A stretch of 64,000 nt of DNA from VRUE01 sp045805805 (GTDB taxonomy: Bacteria; Actinomycetota; Thermoleophilia; Solirubrobacterales; 70-9): assembly GCA_045805805.1 (NCBI GenBank), contig JBJMKO010000144.1, positions 18,042 through 82,041 of the forward strand, read 5' to 3'. The first letter of the stretch is position 1, and every line of letters begins with the position of its first letter. A model generated the notes under the pieces. The model was not told where the DNA came from, ran no database searches, and saw only the letters and a program-made list of their open reading frames with translations. Position numbers and translations under genes: made by a program. Below are positions 41,592 to 49,630 of this stretch, in pieces.

Positions 41592-43915
41592 TAGGTTTCG
41601 ACGATCTCGTACAGAGTCGTGCGCTGAGCGGGCTCACGGCCGCCGGCGCGGGCAGCGTCGATCAGCTGCTCCGGCTCGAGCCGCACCCCGTGCTGGGAGC
41701 CCGCCATGCGGGAGATGTTCTCCTCCATCAGGGTGCCGCCGAGGTCGTTGACACCCCAGCGCAGGGCCTCGGTGGCCGCGTCGAGGCCCATCTTCACCCA
41801 GCTCGCCTGCAGGTTGGGAACCGTCCTGCCCAGCGCCAGGCGGAAGGCGGCGGTGTGCTTGAGGTTCTCCCCGGCGGAGATCTCCTCGATCCCGTGGGTG
41901 CGGCCGAGCATCGTGTTGAAGGGGATGAAGCTGAGCGGGACGAACTCGGTGATGCCGCCGGTGCGCTCCTGCAGGGCGCGGACGACGCGCATATGGCGGG
42001 CCAGCTCGCGCGGCTCCTCGATATGCCCGAACATCACGGTCGAGGTCGAGCGCAGGCCGGCGCGGTGGGAGGCCTCGATGATCTCGACCCAGCGATCGAC
42101 CGGCAGCTTGTTGGGTGAGATCCGCTGCCGCACCCCGTCGTCGAGCACCTCCGCCGCGGTCCCGGGGGTCGAGCCGAGCCCGCACTCAATCAGGTACTCG
42201 AAGACCTCGTCCGGCCCTTTGCCGGAACGCTCGCACATATAATCGACCTCCATCGGCGAGTAGGCGTGCAGATGCAGCTGCGGCGCGACCTCCTTCGCCA
42301 GCCGCAACCACTTGCCGTACTCCTCCAGGGTCAGATCGGGATGGATCCCCCCCTGCATGCAGATCTCCGTGGCGCCGAACTCGACCGCCTCGCGAATCCG
42401 CGCGGCGAACTCCTCCTCCGAGACCTCATAAGCATCCGGTGACCGCCGCCCCTGCCCGAACCCGCAGAAAGCACAGCCGACGACGCAGATGTTGGTGAAG
42501 TTGATGTTGCGGTTGACGACGAAGGTGACCCGGTCGCCAGCGAGCTCCGCCCGAAGCTCATCCGCAGCAACGCGCATCTCCTCGATCACCTCGGGCCGCG
42601 TCTCGGCGAAGAGAGCAGTCAGCTCGTCCTCGCTGAGCTCCTCGCCAGCCCGGCCCTTCTCAATCGCTTCCGGAGCAAGCCCGCCATCCAGGGTCTCTTC
42701 ACTCCTGCGCCCCGACCCTCTACGCGGGATGAAGCTCCAGTACTTCAGCTTGATCACGTCGAGCACGCCCTGCTCCATCCACTCCGAGTCCATGTACTGC
42801 GGGTAGACGCAGAGCCGCTCCGTAAGCGCATAGCCCTTCGGCGCAAGCTCCTTCCGCACCTCATGGGGGCTGGGAAACGCGTGCTCGGGAGAGATGTGAT
42901 CGCCGTTTGCAGACAGCCCACCCAGGTCAGTAGCCCCGGCCTCGACAAGCTCCCCCCAGGCGTCGGAAAGATTCGGCGGCACCTGCACCCCGACATCGGG
43001 CATCAACCGCTTGCACTCGGCGATCAACCGCTTGATGCCGTCGACGGAAACCTCGCTGGCCCAGGCGGGGTAGGCCAACGGGACGCCCTCCCCCGGAGCA
43101 ACAACCTGGGAGGCTCCGGGGGAGGGCGTCCCGTTGGCCTTCGCAGGTACGGCAAGAGGCGCCGGGGACCCATCCGGCGGGAACTCGCGGAGCGACAGCG
43201 GAGCCCCGCCGGATGGGTCCCCGGCGCCTCCCCACCGCTCCAGCGACGCCTCATCCGCGATATCCGCCACTTCCGCGCCGTAGTGCTTCGGATGCGGAAT
43301 GAAGTTCTGCAGGATCACCTCTTGGATGTGCCCGTAGCGCCCGTGCAGCTCGGCGAGCGCTTCGAGGGAGGCGACCTGCTCGTCCTCGGTCTCACCGATG
43401 CCGACCAGGATGCCGCTGGTGAAAGGGATCTTCAGCTCGCCCGCGGCCTCGATCGTTGCCAGCCGTTGCGCCGGGTGCTTGGACGGGGAGCCGGCGTGGA
43501 CGGTGTCCATCAGCCGCTCCGAAACCGACTCCAGCATCAGGCCCTGAGATGCGGTGACCTCGCGCAATCGAGCCAGGTCGGTCCGGTCGAGCACCCCGAT
43601 GTTCGTGTGCGGAAGCATGCCCCGCTCGAGCGCTCGTTCGCAGCTCCAGACGACATAGGAGGTGAAGTCGCCGTGACCCCATTCGGCCAGCTTGGCCGCC
43701 ACCACGGGGTTGACCTCGGGCCGCTCGCCGGTGAGGACCAGGAGCTCCTTGGCGTTGCGTCTCACCGCTTCGTCGAGGAGATTTTCGACCTCCTCAGGGG
43801 CGCGGATATGCGCCTGATGAGTGGCGAACGCGCAGTACTTGCAGTAGCACTGGCAGGTGCGCGAAAGGGAGAGCGTGTAGTTCCGCGAGAAGGTGACTCG
43901 GCGCACGTGGGGCAC
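41588..43915 (-). CDS. fbiC: Fo synthase (fused CofG-CofH radical SAM protein)
   Basis: 775-aa bifunctional synthase of the F420 chromophore Fo from tyrosine and the flavin-pathway pyrimidine. CofG half: radical-SAM cluster motif CQCYCKYC near residue 22. CofH half: second motif CVVGCAFCGFGQ near residue 482 with MQGGIHPDLTLEEYGKWL. GTG start at 43915. Residues about 229-282 form an extra Gly/Pro/Ala-rich segment encoded by two back-to-back perfect palindromes (43072-43230) not expected in FbiC, placed before the conserved VQVPPNL segment of CofG. Confidence 0.95.
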   Translation of the reverse strand: MPHVRRVTFSRNYTLSLSRTCQCYCKYCAFATHQAHIRAPEEVENLLDEAVRRNAKELLVLTGERPEVNPVVAAKLAEWGHGDFTSYVVWSCERALERGMLPHTNIGVLDRTDLARLREVTASQGLMLESVSERLMDTVHAGSPSKHPAQRLATIEAAGELKIPFTSGILVGIGETEDEQVASLEALAELHGRYGHIQEVILQNFIPHPKHYGAEVADIADEASLERWGGAGDPSGGAPLSLREFPPDGSPAPLAVPAKANGTPSPGASQVVAPGEGVPLAYPAWASEVSVDGIKRLIAECKRLMPDVGVQVPPNLSDAWGELVEAGATDLGGLSANGDHISPEHAFPSPHEVRKELAPKGYALTERLCVYPQYMDSEWMEQGVLDVIKLKYWSFIPRRGSGRRSEETLDGGLAPEAIEKGRAGEELSEDELTALFAETRPEVIEEMRVAADELRAELAGDRVTFVVNRNINFTNICVVGCAFCGFGQGRRSPDAYEVSEEEFAARIREAVEFGATEICMQGGIHPDLTLEEYGKWLRLAKEVAPQLHLHAYSPMEVDYMCERSGKGPDEVFEYLIECGLGSTPGTAAEVLDDGVRQRISPNKLPVDRWVEIIEASHRAGLRSTSTVMFGHIEEPRELARHMRVVRALQERTGGITEFVPLSFIPFNTMLGRTHGIEEISAGENLKHTAAFRLALGRTVPNLQASWVKMGLDAATEALRWGVNDLGGTLMEENISRMAGSQHGVRLEPEQLIDAARAGGREPAQRTTLYEIVETY
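43072..43140. repeat. Palindromic insert 1 inside fbiC
   Basis: Perfect 27-bp inverted arms (43072-43098 and 43114-43140), 15-nt loop. The inner sequence GAGCAACA...GGGAGGCTC recurs in the element at 48572. Read through in frame. Confidence 0.9.
43156..43230. repeat. Palindromic insert 2 inside fbiC
   Basis: Perfect 26-bp inverted arms (43156-43181 and 43205-43230), 23-nt loop containing GGAGCGACAGCGGAGC, related to the loops of the elements at 43072 and 48572. Only 15 bp from insert 1; read through in frame. Confidence 0.9.
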
Positions 43916-43919
43916 GCTA

Positions 43920-43951
43920 CCGCACGCGCCGTCTAGGTCCGGCGCGTGCGG
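43920..43951. terminator. Hairpin between aquaporin and fbiC
   Basis: 11-bp perfect stem (CCGCACGCGCC and GGCGCGTGCGG) with a 10-base loop, directly after the aquaporin stop and before the fbiC start on the minus strand. Probably ends the aquaporin transcript; no T-run. Confidence 0.5.
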
Positions 43952-43963
43952 CTGGAGAAGTCC

Positions 43964-44710
43964 TTAGGAGGCCGAAGCCGAGACGGGCTTGACCCGCTCG
44001 GGCGGCTCGGTCGGGGCCGGGCCACCGGCCTCGAGCACGAACTTGAAGACGGCCGCGGCCAGCAGAGAGCCGACGATCGGGCCGAGCAGGTAGGGCCAGA
44101 CGCCGCCCCATTCGTTGCCGACCAGGGCCGGGCCGAACCAGCGCGCCGGGTTGAAGGCGCCGCCGGTCAGCGGGCCGCCGACCATGACGATGAAGCCCAG
44201 CGTGGTGCCGATCGCCAGAGGCGCCCAGTCCTTGAAGCTCTTTTTCGAGAAGACGGCGGCGAGGATCACGAGCACGAGGCAGAAGGTGCCGATCGCCTCG
44301 ACGATCATGCCCTGGAAGTCGCCGGCGAGCAGCGGGCTCACGGCGGCCGCCCCGTAATGGGTTGCGCGCCCCTCGTCGAGCAGCAGGCCCTTGCAGAGCA
44401 GCGCGCCGAGCACGCCCCCGGAGAGCTGGGCGAGCATGTAAATCAAGCCGTCCATCGCCGAGATCCGTTTGATCGCCATCGCCGCGAGCGTCACCGCGGG
44501 ATTGAAGTGCCCGCCGCTGACCACGCCGAACATGACGATCAGGCCGAAGAGCAGGAAGGCGTGGACGAGCCCGATCACCGCGAAGTCCGTCCCGAGCTGG
44601 GCCTGTTCGCCCGTCGAGAGGAACAGCACGACGACGGTGGTGACGAAGAACACCAACAAGAAGGTGCCGATCAACTCAGCAAGGTATGCCGCAAGTCCTC
44701 GTTCCTGCAC
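43964..44710 (-). CDS. MIP-family aquaporin
   Basis: 248-aa channel with six hydrophobic helices and both NPA boxes: GGHFNPAVTLAAMA and GGAFNPARWFGPALVG. The small residues and Arg of the second box (NPAR) fit a water-type or glycerol-type channel; the presence of many small residues makes the subtype uncertain. An N-terminal AYLAELIGTFLLVF motif is typical. Separate from fbiC downstream. Confidence 0.92.
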   Translation of the reverse strand: MQERGLAAYLAELIGTFLLVFFVTTVVVLFLSTGEQAQLGTDFAVIGLVHAFLLFGLIVMFGVVSGGHFNPAVTLAAMAIKRISAMDGLIYMLAQLSGGVLGALLCKGLLLDEGRATHYGAAAVSPLLAGDFQGMIVEAIGTFCLVLVILAAVFSKKSFKDWAPLAIGTTLGFIVMVGGPLTGGAFNPARWFGPALVGNEWGGVWPYLLGPIVGSLLAAAVFKFVLEAGGPAPTEPPERVKPVSASAS

Positions 44711-44793
44711 TATCTCTCCTCCTAGATGCCGTAATTCGACTGGGGCGGCGCCAGTCTACCCAGATTGACCGAATGAAATAGGTTCCCGGCCAG

Positions 44794-45750
44794 ATGAAGG
44801 GGGTTGTCGCGCTGCTGGCGGCCGCCCTGCTGCTCACCGGCGCCGCCGGTTGCGGCGGGGACGGCGCTGAACCGGGCGCGCCTGTCGGCGCGACGCTGGT
44901 GCTCGACTTCACCCCGAACCCGGCCCATGCCGGGATCTACTCGGCTCAGCACGAGGGCTACTACCGCGACGCCGGAGTCGACCTGACGATCCGCCAGCCC
45001 GGCGAATCGACCGACGCGCCGAAGCTGCTGGAGGCGGGCCGCGCGGACTTCGCCATCCTCGACATCCACGACCTGGGGATCGCCCGCGAGCGCGGCCTCG
45101 ACATCGTCGGCACGATGCCGATCGTGCAACGGCCTCTCGCCGCCGTGATCGCCCACGGCGGCGACGGCGTGACCAGGCCCCGGGACCTGCAGGGCCGGAC
45201 CGTGGGCGTGACCGGCCTGCCCTCCGACGAAGCGGTGGTCGACTCCGAGGTCAGCGCCGACGGCGGCGACCCGGCCAATGTGAAGCGGGTGACGATCGGC
45301 TTCAACGCGATCTCTTCGCTAGCTGCGGAAAAGGTCGACGCGGCGACCGGCTTCTGGAACGCCGAGGGCGTGACGCTGCGCCAGCAGGGCGTACCGATCG
45401 AGGTCTTCAAGGTCAACGAATACGGGGCGCCGCCATACCCCGAGCTGGTCCTGGTCGCCTCGCGGGGGACGATCGACCAAGACCCGGAGCTGGTTCGGTC
45501 GGTGGTCGATGCGACGAAGCGGGGTTACGGGTTCACGGTGGATCATCCGAAGCAGGCCCTCGACGATCTCCTCGCCGAAGTGCCAAGCCTCAGCCGCGCC
45601 GACGAGCGGGCGCAGCTTGCGGCCCTCTTGCCCGATCTGCATCCTGAGCCGTTCGATCTTGCTGTGCTGCGGGCTTGGGCCGCGTGGGATCTGAAGCATG
45701 GGTTGCTGGAACGACCCTTGGACGTGGAAGCGGCTTTTGCTGAACCTTGA
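44794..45750 (+). CDS. THI5/NMT1-like ABC substrate-binding lipoprotein
   Basis: 318-aa binding protein with lipobox TGAAGC near residue 20. LVLDFTPNPAHAGIYSAQHE, the GYYRDAGVDLTIRQPGE loop and the AIL(DIHD) segment resemble thiamine-precursor (ThiY, formylaminopyrimidine) and related binding proteins. No permease, ATPase or TPP riboswitch lies next to it, so it is an orphan receptor and the ligand is only suggested by family. Confidence 0.8.
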   Translation: MKGVVALLAAALLLTGAAGCGGDGAEPGAPVGATLVLDFTPNPAHAGIYSAQHEGYYRDAGVDLTIRQPGESTDAPKLLEAGRADFAILDIHDLGIARERGLDIVGTMPIVQRPLAAVIAHGGDGVTRPRDLQGRTVGVTGLPSDEAVVDSEVSADGGDPANVKRVTIGFNAISSLAAEKVDAATGFWNAEGVTLRQQGVPIEVFKVNEYGAPPYPELVLVASRGTIDQDPELVRSVVDATKRGYGFTVDHPKQALDDLLAEVPSLSRADERAQLAALLPDLHPEPFDLAVLRAWAAWDLKHGLLERPLDVEAAFAEP

Positions 45751-45758
45751 TCGGGGTG

Positions 45759-45874
45759 GGGGCTGGGGTGGCCTCGCCTGCGCGCTGGGTTTTTCGCCGC
45801 AGCGTTGCTTGCGCTCGTTGAGGGGATAGGGCGAAAAACAAGACGCCGCGCGCAGGCGAGGCCACCCCAGCCCC
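45759..45874. repeat. Palindromic element, TTTTTCG core family (inverted orientation)
   Basis: Perfect 26-bp arms (45759-45784 and 45849-45874). On the minus strand the core starts GGCGTCTTGTTTTTCGCC and ends GGCGAAAAACCCAG, closely matching the core at 46619. Located between two genes of the same orientation. Confidence 0.88.
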
Positions 45875-45895
45875 TTCCGAGATACGCTCTTAGCC

Positions 45896-46258
45896 GTGAG
45901 CTTGGCTGAGGACTTTCAGCAGGTGCTTGACTCTTTGCCGCCGGATTGGACCGATCTGGAGCTTGATCTGCGGATTAGGGACGAGAGCCAGTATGTGGAT
46001 GCTGCGGTTGCTCTAAGTCAGATCAATGCTCAGCCCTACTCGCAGGCCGATTGGGACTGGCGCTTGCTTGTCGCTCACAGCTTTGGGCACGCTGCCGCGC
46101 CTGAAACCGTGATGGGCGTGCTGAAGAAACTAGACGGCGATGGTGTGAGCGGAGAGATGGCCGTGCGCGAGGTTCGCGAGGGGCGGGCAGAGGTCGTGCA
46201 GATGTGGGGCCGCCCCGAGAGCGTTCGCGAGGAGTTCCGCGAACGCCGCTCGCTCTAG
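45896..46258 (+). CDS. Hypothetical protein
   Basis: 120-aa soluble protein from a GTG start (SLAEDFQQVLDSLPPDWTDL follows). Mixed alpha/beta with a conserved-looking WDWRLLVAHSFGHAAAPETV segment; no domain recognised. Seventeen bp before the next gene on the same strand, so the two may form an operon. Confidence 0.6.
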   Translation: MSLAEDFQQVLDSLPPDWTDLELDLRIRDESQYVDAAVALSQINAQPYSQADWDWRLLVAHSFGHAAAPETVMGVLKKLDGDGVSGEMAVREVREGRAEVVQMWGRPESVREEFRERRSL

Positions 46259-46274
46259 TGAAGGGCCGACGCTA

Positions 46275-46601
46275 GTGGCGAGAATCGTCGCCGTCGTCTC
46301 GGACCTGATGCTGGCGAGCAGGGTCAGCGAGAGCCTGAAAGCAGCAGGCCACGATGTCTCCGTCGTGTCGAGACTGCCCGACCCCCTGGAAGCCGAAGCA
46401 ATCGTCTGCGACCTCGACACCGCCGACATCGACGCAATAGCCGCCGCCCCAGTCCCAACCCTCGGCTTCTACTCCCACGTAAACGTCGAGACCAAGAAAG
46501 CTTCCGAAGCATCCGGCATCGACCGCGTCGTCCCCCGCTCCCGCATGGCCAGAGAGCTCCCGGCCCTAGTGGACGGCCTGCTCAACCCTGCCGAGAAATA
46601 G
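46275..46601 (+). CDS. Receiver-like small protein
   Basis: 108 aa from a GTG start. The fold pattern (ARIVAVVSDLMLASRVSESL, VCDLDTADIDAIAA, TLGFYSHVNVETKKASEASG) resembles a CheY-like receiver in which strand-3 DLDT could hold the acceptor Asp, but the conserved Lys/Thr pocket is not evident. Possibly a degenerate regulator. Follows the hypothetical gene at 45896. Confidence 0.55.
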   Translation: MARIVAVVSDLMLASRVSESLKAAGHDVSVVSRLPDPLEAEAIVCDLDTADIDAIAAAPVPTLGFYSHVNVETKKASEASGIDRVVPRSRMARELPALVDGLLNPAEK

Positions 46602-46618
46602 TCGTCCCGGAGAGGGGT

Positions 46619-46716
46619 GTCGGGGGGTCGCGCCTGGGGGCGGCGTCATGTTCTTCGCCCCTAACCCTCAGCGAACAAACGACACGCTGCGGCGAAGAAC
46701 CCAGCCCCCAGGCACG
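46619..46716. repeat. Palindromic element, TTTTTCG-like core family
   Basis: 23-bp arms (46619-46641 and 46694-46716, one mismatch) around a core GGCGTCATGTTCTTCGCC ... GCTGCGGCGAAGAACCCAG that is homologous to the core at 45759 read in the opposite direction. Between convergent genes. Confidence 0.87.
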
Positions 46717-46744
46717 ACCCCCCGACGCCCAACCCCGCCACGAT

Positions 46745-48088
46745 TCAACCGAAGAAAACCTGCTGAAGCAGGAACACATTCAACCCGATGATCATCGCCG
46801 CCAACGCCCCGGCAAACACAGAGAGCCAGCGCGGATTGACCAGCTCGCCCATCACCTCCCGCTTCGCCGCGATCATCAGCAGCGGCACCAGAGCAAAGGG
46901 GATCCCGAACGAGAGCACCACCTGGCTGGCGACGAGGGCGTCGGTCGGATCCAGTCCGATGCCGAGGACCACGAGCGCCGGCGCCAGGGTGATCGCACGG
47001 CGCAGGAAGATCGGGATGCGGCGGCGGATGAAGCCCTGCATCACCACCTGCCCGGCCATAGTCCCTACCGAGGAGGAGGCGAAGCCGGAGGCGAGCAGGG
47101 CAATGCCGAAGACGGTCGCGGCGTTGAGCGAGACCAACGACTTCAGGCCCTCATAAGCGCCATCGATCGAGTCGATCCCGGCCAGGCCGCCTTCATGGAA
47201 GAGCGCGGCGGCGACGATCATCATCGAGAGGTTGATCACGCCGGCGAGCGACATCGCGATGACGACGTCGACCTTCTCGAAGCGAAGGATGCGCCGTCTC
47301 TCGTCGGCGTTGCGGCCGACGATCCGCCGTTGGGTCAGGGCCGAGTGCAGATAGATCACGTGCGGCATCACCGTCGCGCCGATGATCCCGGTGGCGAGCA
47401 GGATGCTCTCGGTGCCGGCGAAGCCGGGGACGAAGAGGTGCTTGGCCACTTCGCCGCCGTCGGGGTTGGCCTGGAAGAGCTCGAAGACGAAGGAGGCGAC
47501 GACGACGCCGACCAGGGCGGTGATCGCCGCCTCGAGGCGGCGGAAGCCCATCTGCTGCAGGGCGAGGATCGCGAAGGCGCCGGCGCCGGCGATCAGGCCG
47601 GCCGGGAAGAGCGGGATGCCGAAGAGCAGGTTGAGACCGAGCGCGGCGCCAACCACCTCGGCGATGTCGGTCGCCATCGCCACCACCTCGGCCTGCAGCC
47701 AGAGCCCGATCGAGGTGCGCCGGGAGAAGGTCTCGCGGCAGAGCTCGGCGAGGTTCTTGCCGGTCGCGATCCCCAGCTTCGCCGACTGGGTCTGAACGAC
47801 CATCGCGATCAGGTTGGCCGAGAGGATGACCCAGAGCAGCAGGTAGCCGAACTTGGCGCCGCCGGCGATGTTGGTGGCGAAGTTGCCGGGATCGATGTAG
47901 GCGACGGCGGCGACGAAGGAGGGACCGAGGAAGGGCCAGAGTCGGGAGAGCCCGCGAGCGTGGCCGTCCAGCGAACGGCGCGCGGCCCGGGCGACCGCCG
48001 CCTCGCCGGGAAGGACGTCCTCGACTGTCACCTCGGCGGGAAGAACCTCCTCCGGGGGAGCCTCGGCGACCGGGGGCGGCGGCTTCAC
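46745..48088 (-). CDS. mntH: NRAMP-family Mn(II)/divalent metal transporter
   Basis: 447-aa proton-coupled metal importer with about eleven helices. Metal-site motif DPGNFATNIAGGAKFGYLLL in helix 1 and MPHVIYLHSALTQRRIVG in helix 6 are intact. A hydrophilic N-terminal tail of about 45 residues precedes helix 1. Start overlaps the mntR stop by 4 bp, so regulator and transporter are co-expressed. Confidence 0.94.
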   Translation of the reverse strand: MKPPPPVAEAPPEEVLPAEVTVEDVLPGEAAVARAARRSLDGHARGLSRLWPFLGPSFVAAVAYIDPGNFATNIAGGAKFGYLLLWVILSANLIAMVVQTQSAKLGIATGKNLAELCRETFSRRTSIGLWLQAEVVAMATDIAEVVGAALGLNLLFGIPLFPAGLIAGAGAFAILALQQMGFRRLEAAITALVGVVVASFVFELFQANPDGGEVAKHLFVPGFAGTESILLATGIIGATVMPHVIYLHSALTQRRIVGRNADERRRILRFEKVDVVIAMSLAGVINLSMMIVAAALFHEGGLAGIDSIDGAYEGLKSLVSLNAATVFGIALLASGFASSSVGTMAGQVVMQGFIRRRIPIFLRRAITLAPALVVLGIGLDPTDALVASQVVLSFGIPFALVPLLMIAAKREVMGELVNPRWLSVFAGALAAMIIGLNVFLLQQVFFG

Positions 48089-48531
48089 CGGCCGCTCCCC
48101 TCTTCGACCGGGGGGCGCAGGTCGGGACCGGGGATCGGCGTCCCGTGGGGATCGTGGCTGGGCTCGCCGAGCTTGGCCGCGATCAGCAGCTCCAGCTCCT
48201 CGGAGATGTAGTGCTCGAGCACCTCGGCCTCCTCATGGACGCGGTCCTCCGGCATCCCCAGGGCCTCGGAGAGGTAGGCCTCGATCAGCCGGTGGTGGCG
48301 GATCACCTCGAGCGCGACCTTCTCTCCGGCCGGCGTCAGCGTCACCCCCTTGTAGGGGCGGTACTCGACCAGGCCGAGATCGCCGAGCTTCTTCAGCATC
48401 GAGGTCGCCGTCGCCGGGGCGACGCCGAGCCGCTCGGCCACCTCCCCGTTCAGCACCGGGCCTTGGCGTTGCTGCGAAAGCGCGTAGATCGCCTTTGCGT
48501 AGTCCTCTATGGCCTCCGAAGGTTTAGACAC
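48085..48531 (-). CDS. mntR: DtxR/MntR-family metal-dependent repressor
   Basis: 148 aa: winged HTH (PSEAIEDYAKAIYALSQQRQ, VAPATATSMLKKLGDLGLVE) and a dimerisation/metal domain with HHRLIEAYLSEALGM and HEEAEVLEHYISEELE carrying the His/Glu ligands. It lacks the SH3-like C-terminal domain of DtxR/IdeR, as in MntR. Operon partner mntH points to Mn(II) as co-repressor. A palindrome 11 bp upstream may be its operator. Confidence 0.92.
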   Translation of the reverse strand: MSKPSEAIEDYAKAIYALSQQRQGPVLNGEVAERLGVAPATATSMLKKLGDLGLVEYRPYKGVTLTPAGEKVALEVIRHHRLIEAYLSEALGMPEDRVHEEAEVLEHYISEELELLIAAKLGEPSHDPHGTPIPGPDLRPPVEEGSGR

Positions 48532-48541
48532 GTCGAAAGAG

Positions 48542-48557
48542 TTTAGGCATATCTAAA
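48542..48557. promoter_or_regulatory. Candidate MntR operator
   Basis: TTTAGGCATATCTAAA, an inverted repeat of TTTAG/CTAAA, 11 bp upstream of the mntR start. A second TTTAG half-site-like sequence lies at 48522. Placement suggests autoregulation of mntR-mntH. Confidence 0.5.
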
Positions 48558-48571
48558 AGGTGGGGGTGTGA

Positions 48572-48639
48572 GGGGCAGTGGGGACGACCCCGAACGAGCA
48601 ACAGCGGGGAGGCTCGTTCGGGGTCGTCCCCACCGCCCC
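48572..48639. repeat. Palindromic hairpin between mntR and ygfZ
   Basis: 28-bp arms (48572-48599 and 48612-48639, one mismatch), 12-nt loop. The inner GAGCAACAGCGGGGAGGCTC resembles the fbiC inserts. It lies between divergent promoters, unlike most other copies. Confidence 0.85.
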
Positions 48640-48665
48640 GACAAGCGCTTTCCTAGAATTGGGTC

Positions 48666-49619
48666 ATGGCCGAGGTCGTGACAGTTGAGCTCGATGCGCA
48701 GTACAGGCAATTGCGGGAGGAGTGCGGGGTGCTCGATCGGTCCGAGCGCGGCAAGCTGATTCTGAGGGGAGCCGAGGCCGCCGAGTATCTGCAGGGGCAG
48801 CTGACCAACGACGTCGTGGGGCTTGCGGTGGGTGAGGGCTGCTACGCGGTGCTGCTCGACCGCAAGGGGCATATGCAGGCCGACATGCGGGTGCTGCGGA
48901 TTGCGGAGGAGGAGATCTGGGTCGACGTCGAGGCCTCGGCGCTGGAGGCGACCTGGCGGCACCTCGAGATGTACAAGATCGGACGCGACGTGTCGATCGA
49001 GGATGCGAGCGCGTCGCGGGGGCTGCTCTCGCTGCTCGGCCCGCGCAGCGCCGAGATCGCCGGCTCTCCCCCGCTCCCCGAGCATGCCTGCGAGCCGCTC
49101 GCCGCCGGCGGCATCGAGTGCATCGCGGTGGGGACCGCTCTCGGCATCGACCTGATCGTCCCGTCCGGGGACGCCGGGCGGCTGCGCGCGAGCTTGGATC
49201 AGGCCGGCGCCGTCGAGGTCGGCGCCGAGGCGGTCGAGATCCTCCGGATCGAGGCGGGGACGCCGCGCTTCGGTGCTGAGATGGATTCCTCGACCATGCC
49301 CGCCGAGGCCGGCATCGTCGCGGCCGCCGTCGACTTCGAGAAGGGCTGCTACATCGGCCAGGAGACGGTCGCCCGGCTCCACTACAGGGGCAAGCCGAAC
49401 CGTCACCTGCGGGGGCTGCGGCTGAGCGCCCCGGTGGCACCCGGAGTGGTGCTCAACCATGGCGACAAGGAGGTCGGCAGGGTCGGCGGCAGCTGCGTCT
49501 CCCCCGTCCACGGGCCGATCGCCCTGGCGATCCTGCGTCGTGAGGCGGAGCCCGGCGCCGAGCTCGCCGTAGGTGAAGATGGCGTTACGGCTCGCGTCGT
49601 CGACTTGCCCTTCGGCTAG
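48666..49619 (+). CDS. ygfZ: YgfZ/GcvT-like folate-binding protein
   Basis: 317-aa protein of the folate-binding GcvT fold that supports Fe-S cluster assembly or repair. The signature KGCYIGQE near residue 225 (conserved Cys) is present, with an N-terminal GVLDRSERGKLILRGAEAAE and QGQLTNDV typical of the family. ATG at 48666. Confidence 0.9.
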   Translation: MAEVVTVELDAQYRQLREECGVLDRSERGKLILRGAEAAEYLQGQLTNDVVGLAVGEGCYAVLLDRKGHMQADMRVLRIAEEEIWVDVEASALEATWRHLEMYKIGRDVSIEDASASRGLLSLLGPRSAEIAGSPPLPEHACEPLAAGGIECIAVGTALGIDLIVPSGDAGRLRASLDQAGAVEVGAEAVEILRIEAGTPRFGAEMDSSTMPAEAGIVAAAVDFEKGCYIGQETVARLHYRGKPNRHLRGLRLSAPVAPGVVLNHGDKEVGRVGGSCVSPVHGPIALAILRREAEPGAELAVGEDGVTARVVDLPFG

Positions 49620-49630
49620 ATTCCGCCGGG

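Noticed and set aside
43072..43230. CRISPR-like repeats in the fbiC region
   Set aside because: The repeats are two different inverted palindromes, not spaced direct repeats, and no cas genes are present.
44794..45750. Complete thiamine-precursor ABC transporter
   Set aside because: Only the binding protein is present; no permease, ATPase or TPP riboswitch flanks it.
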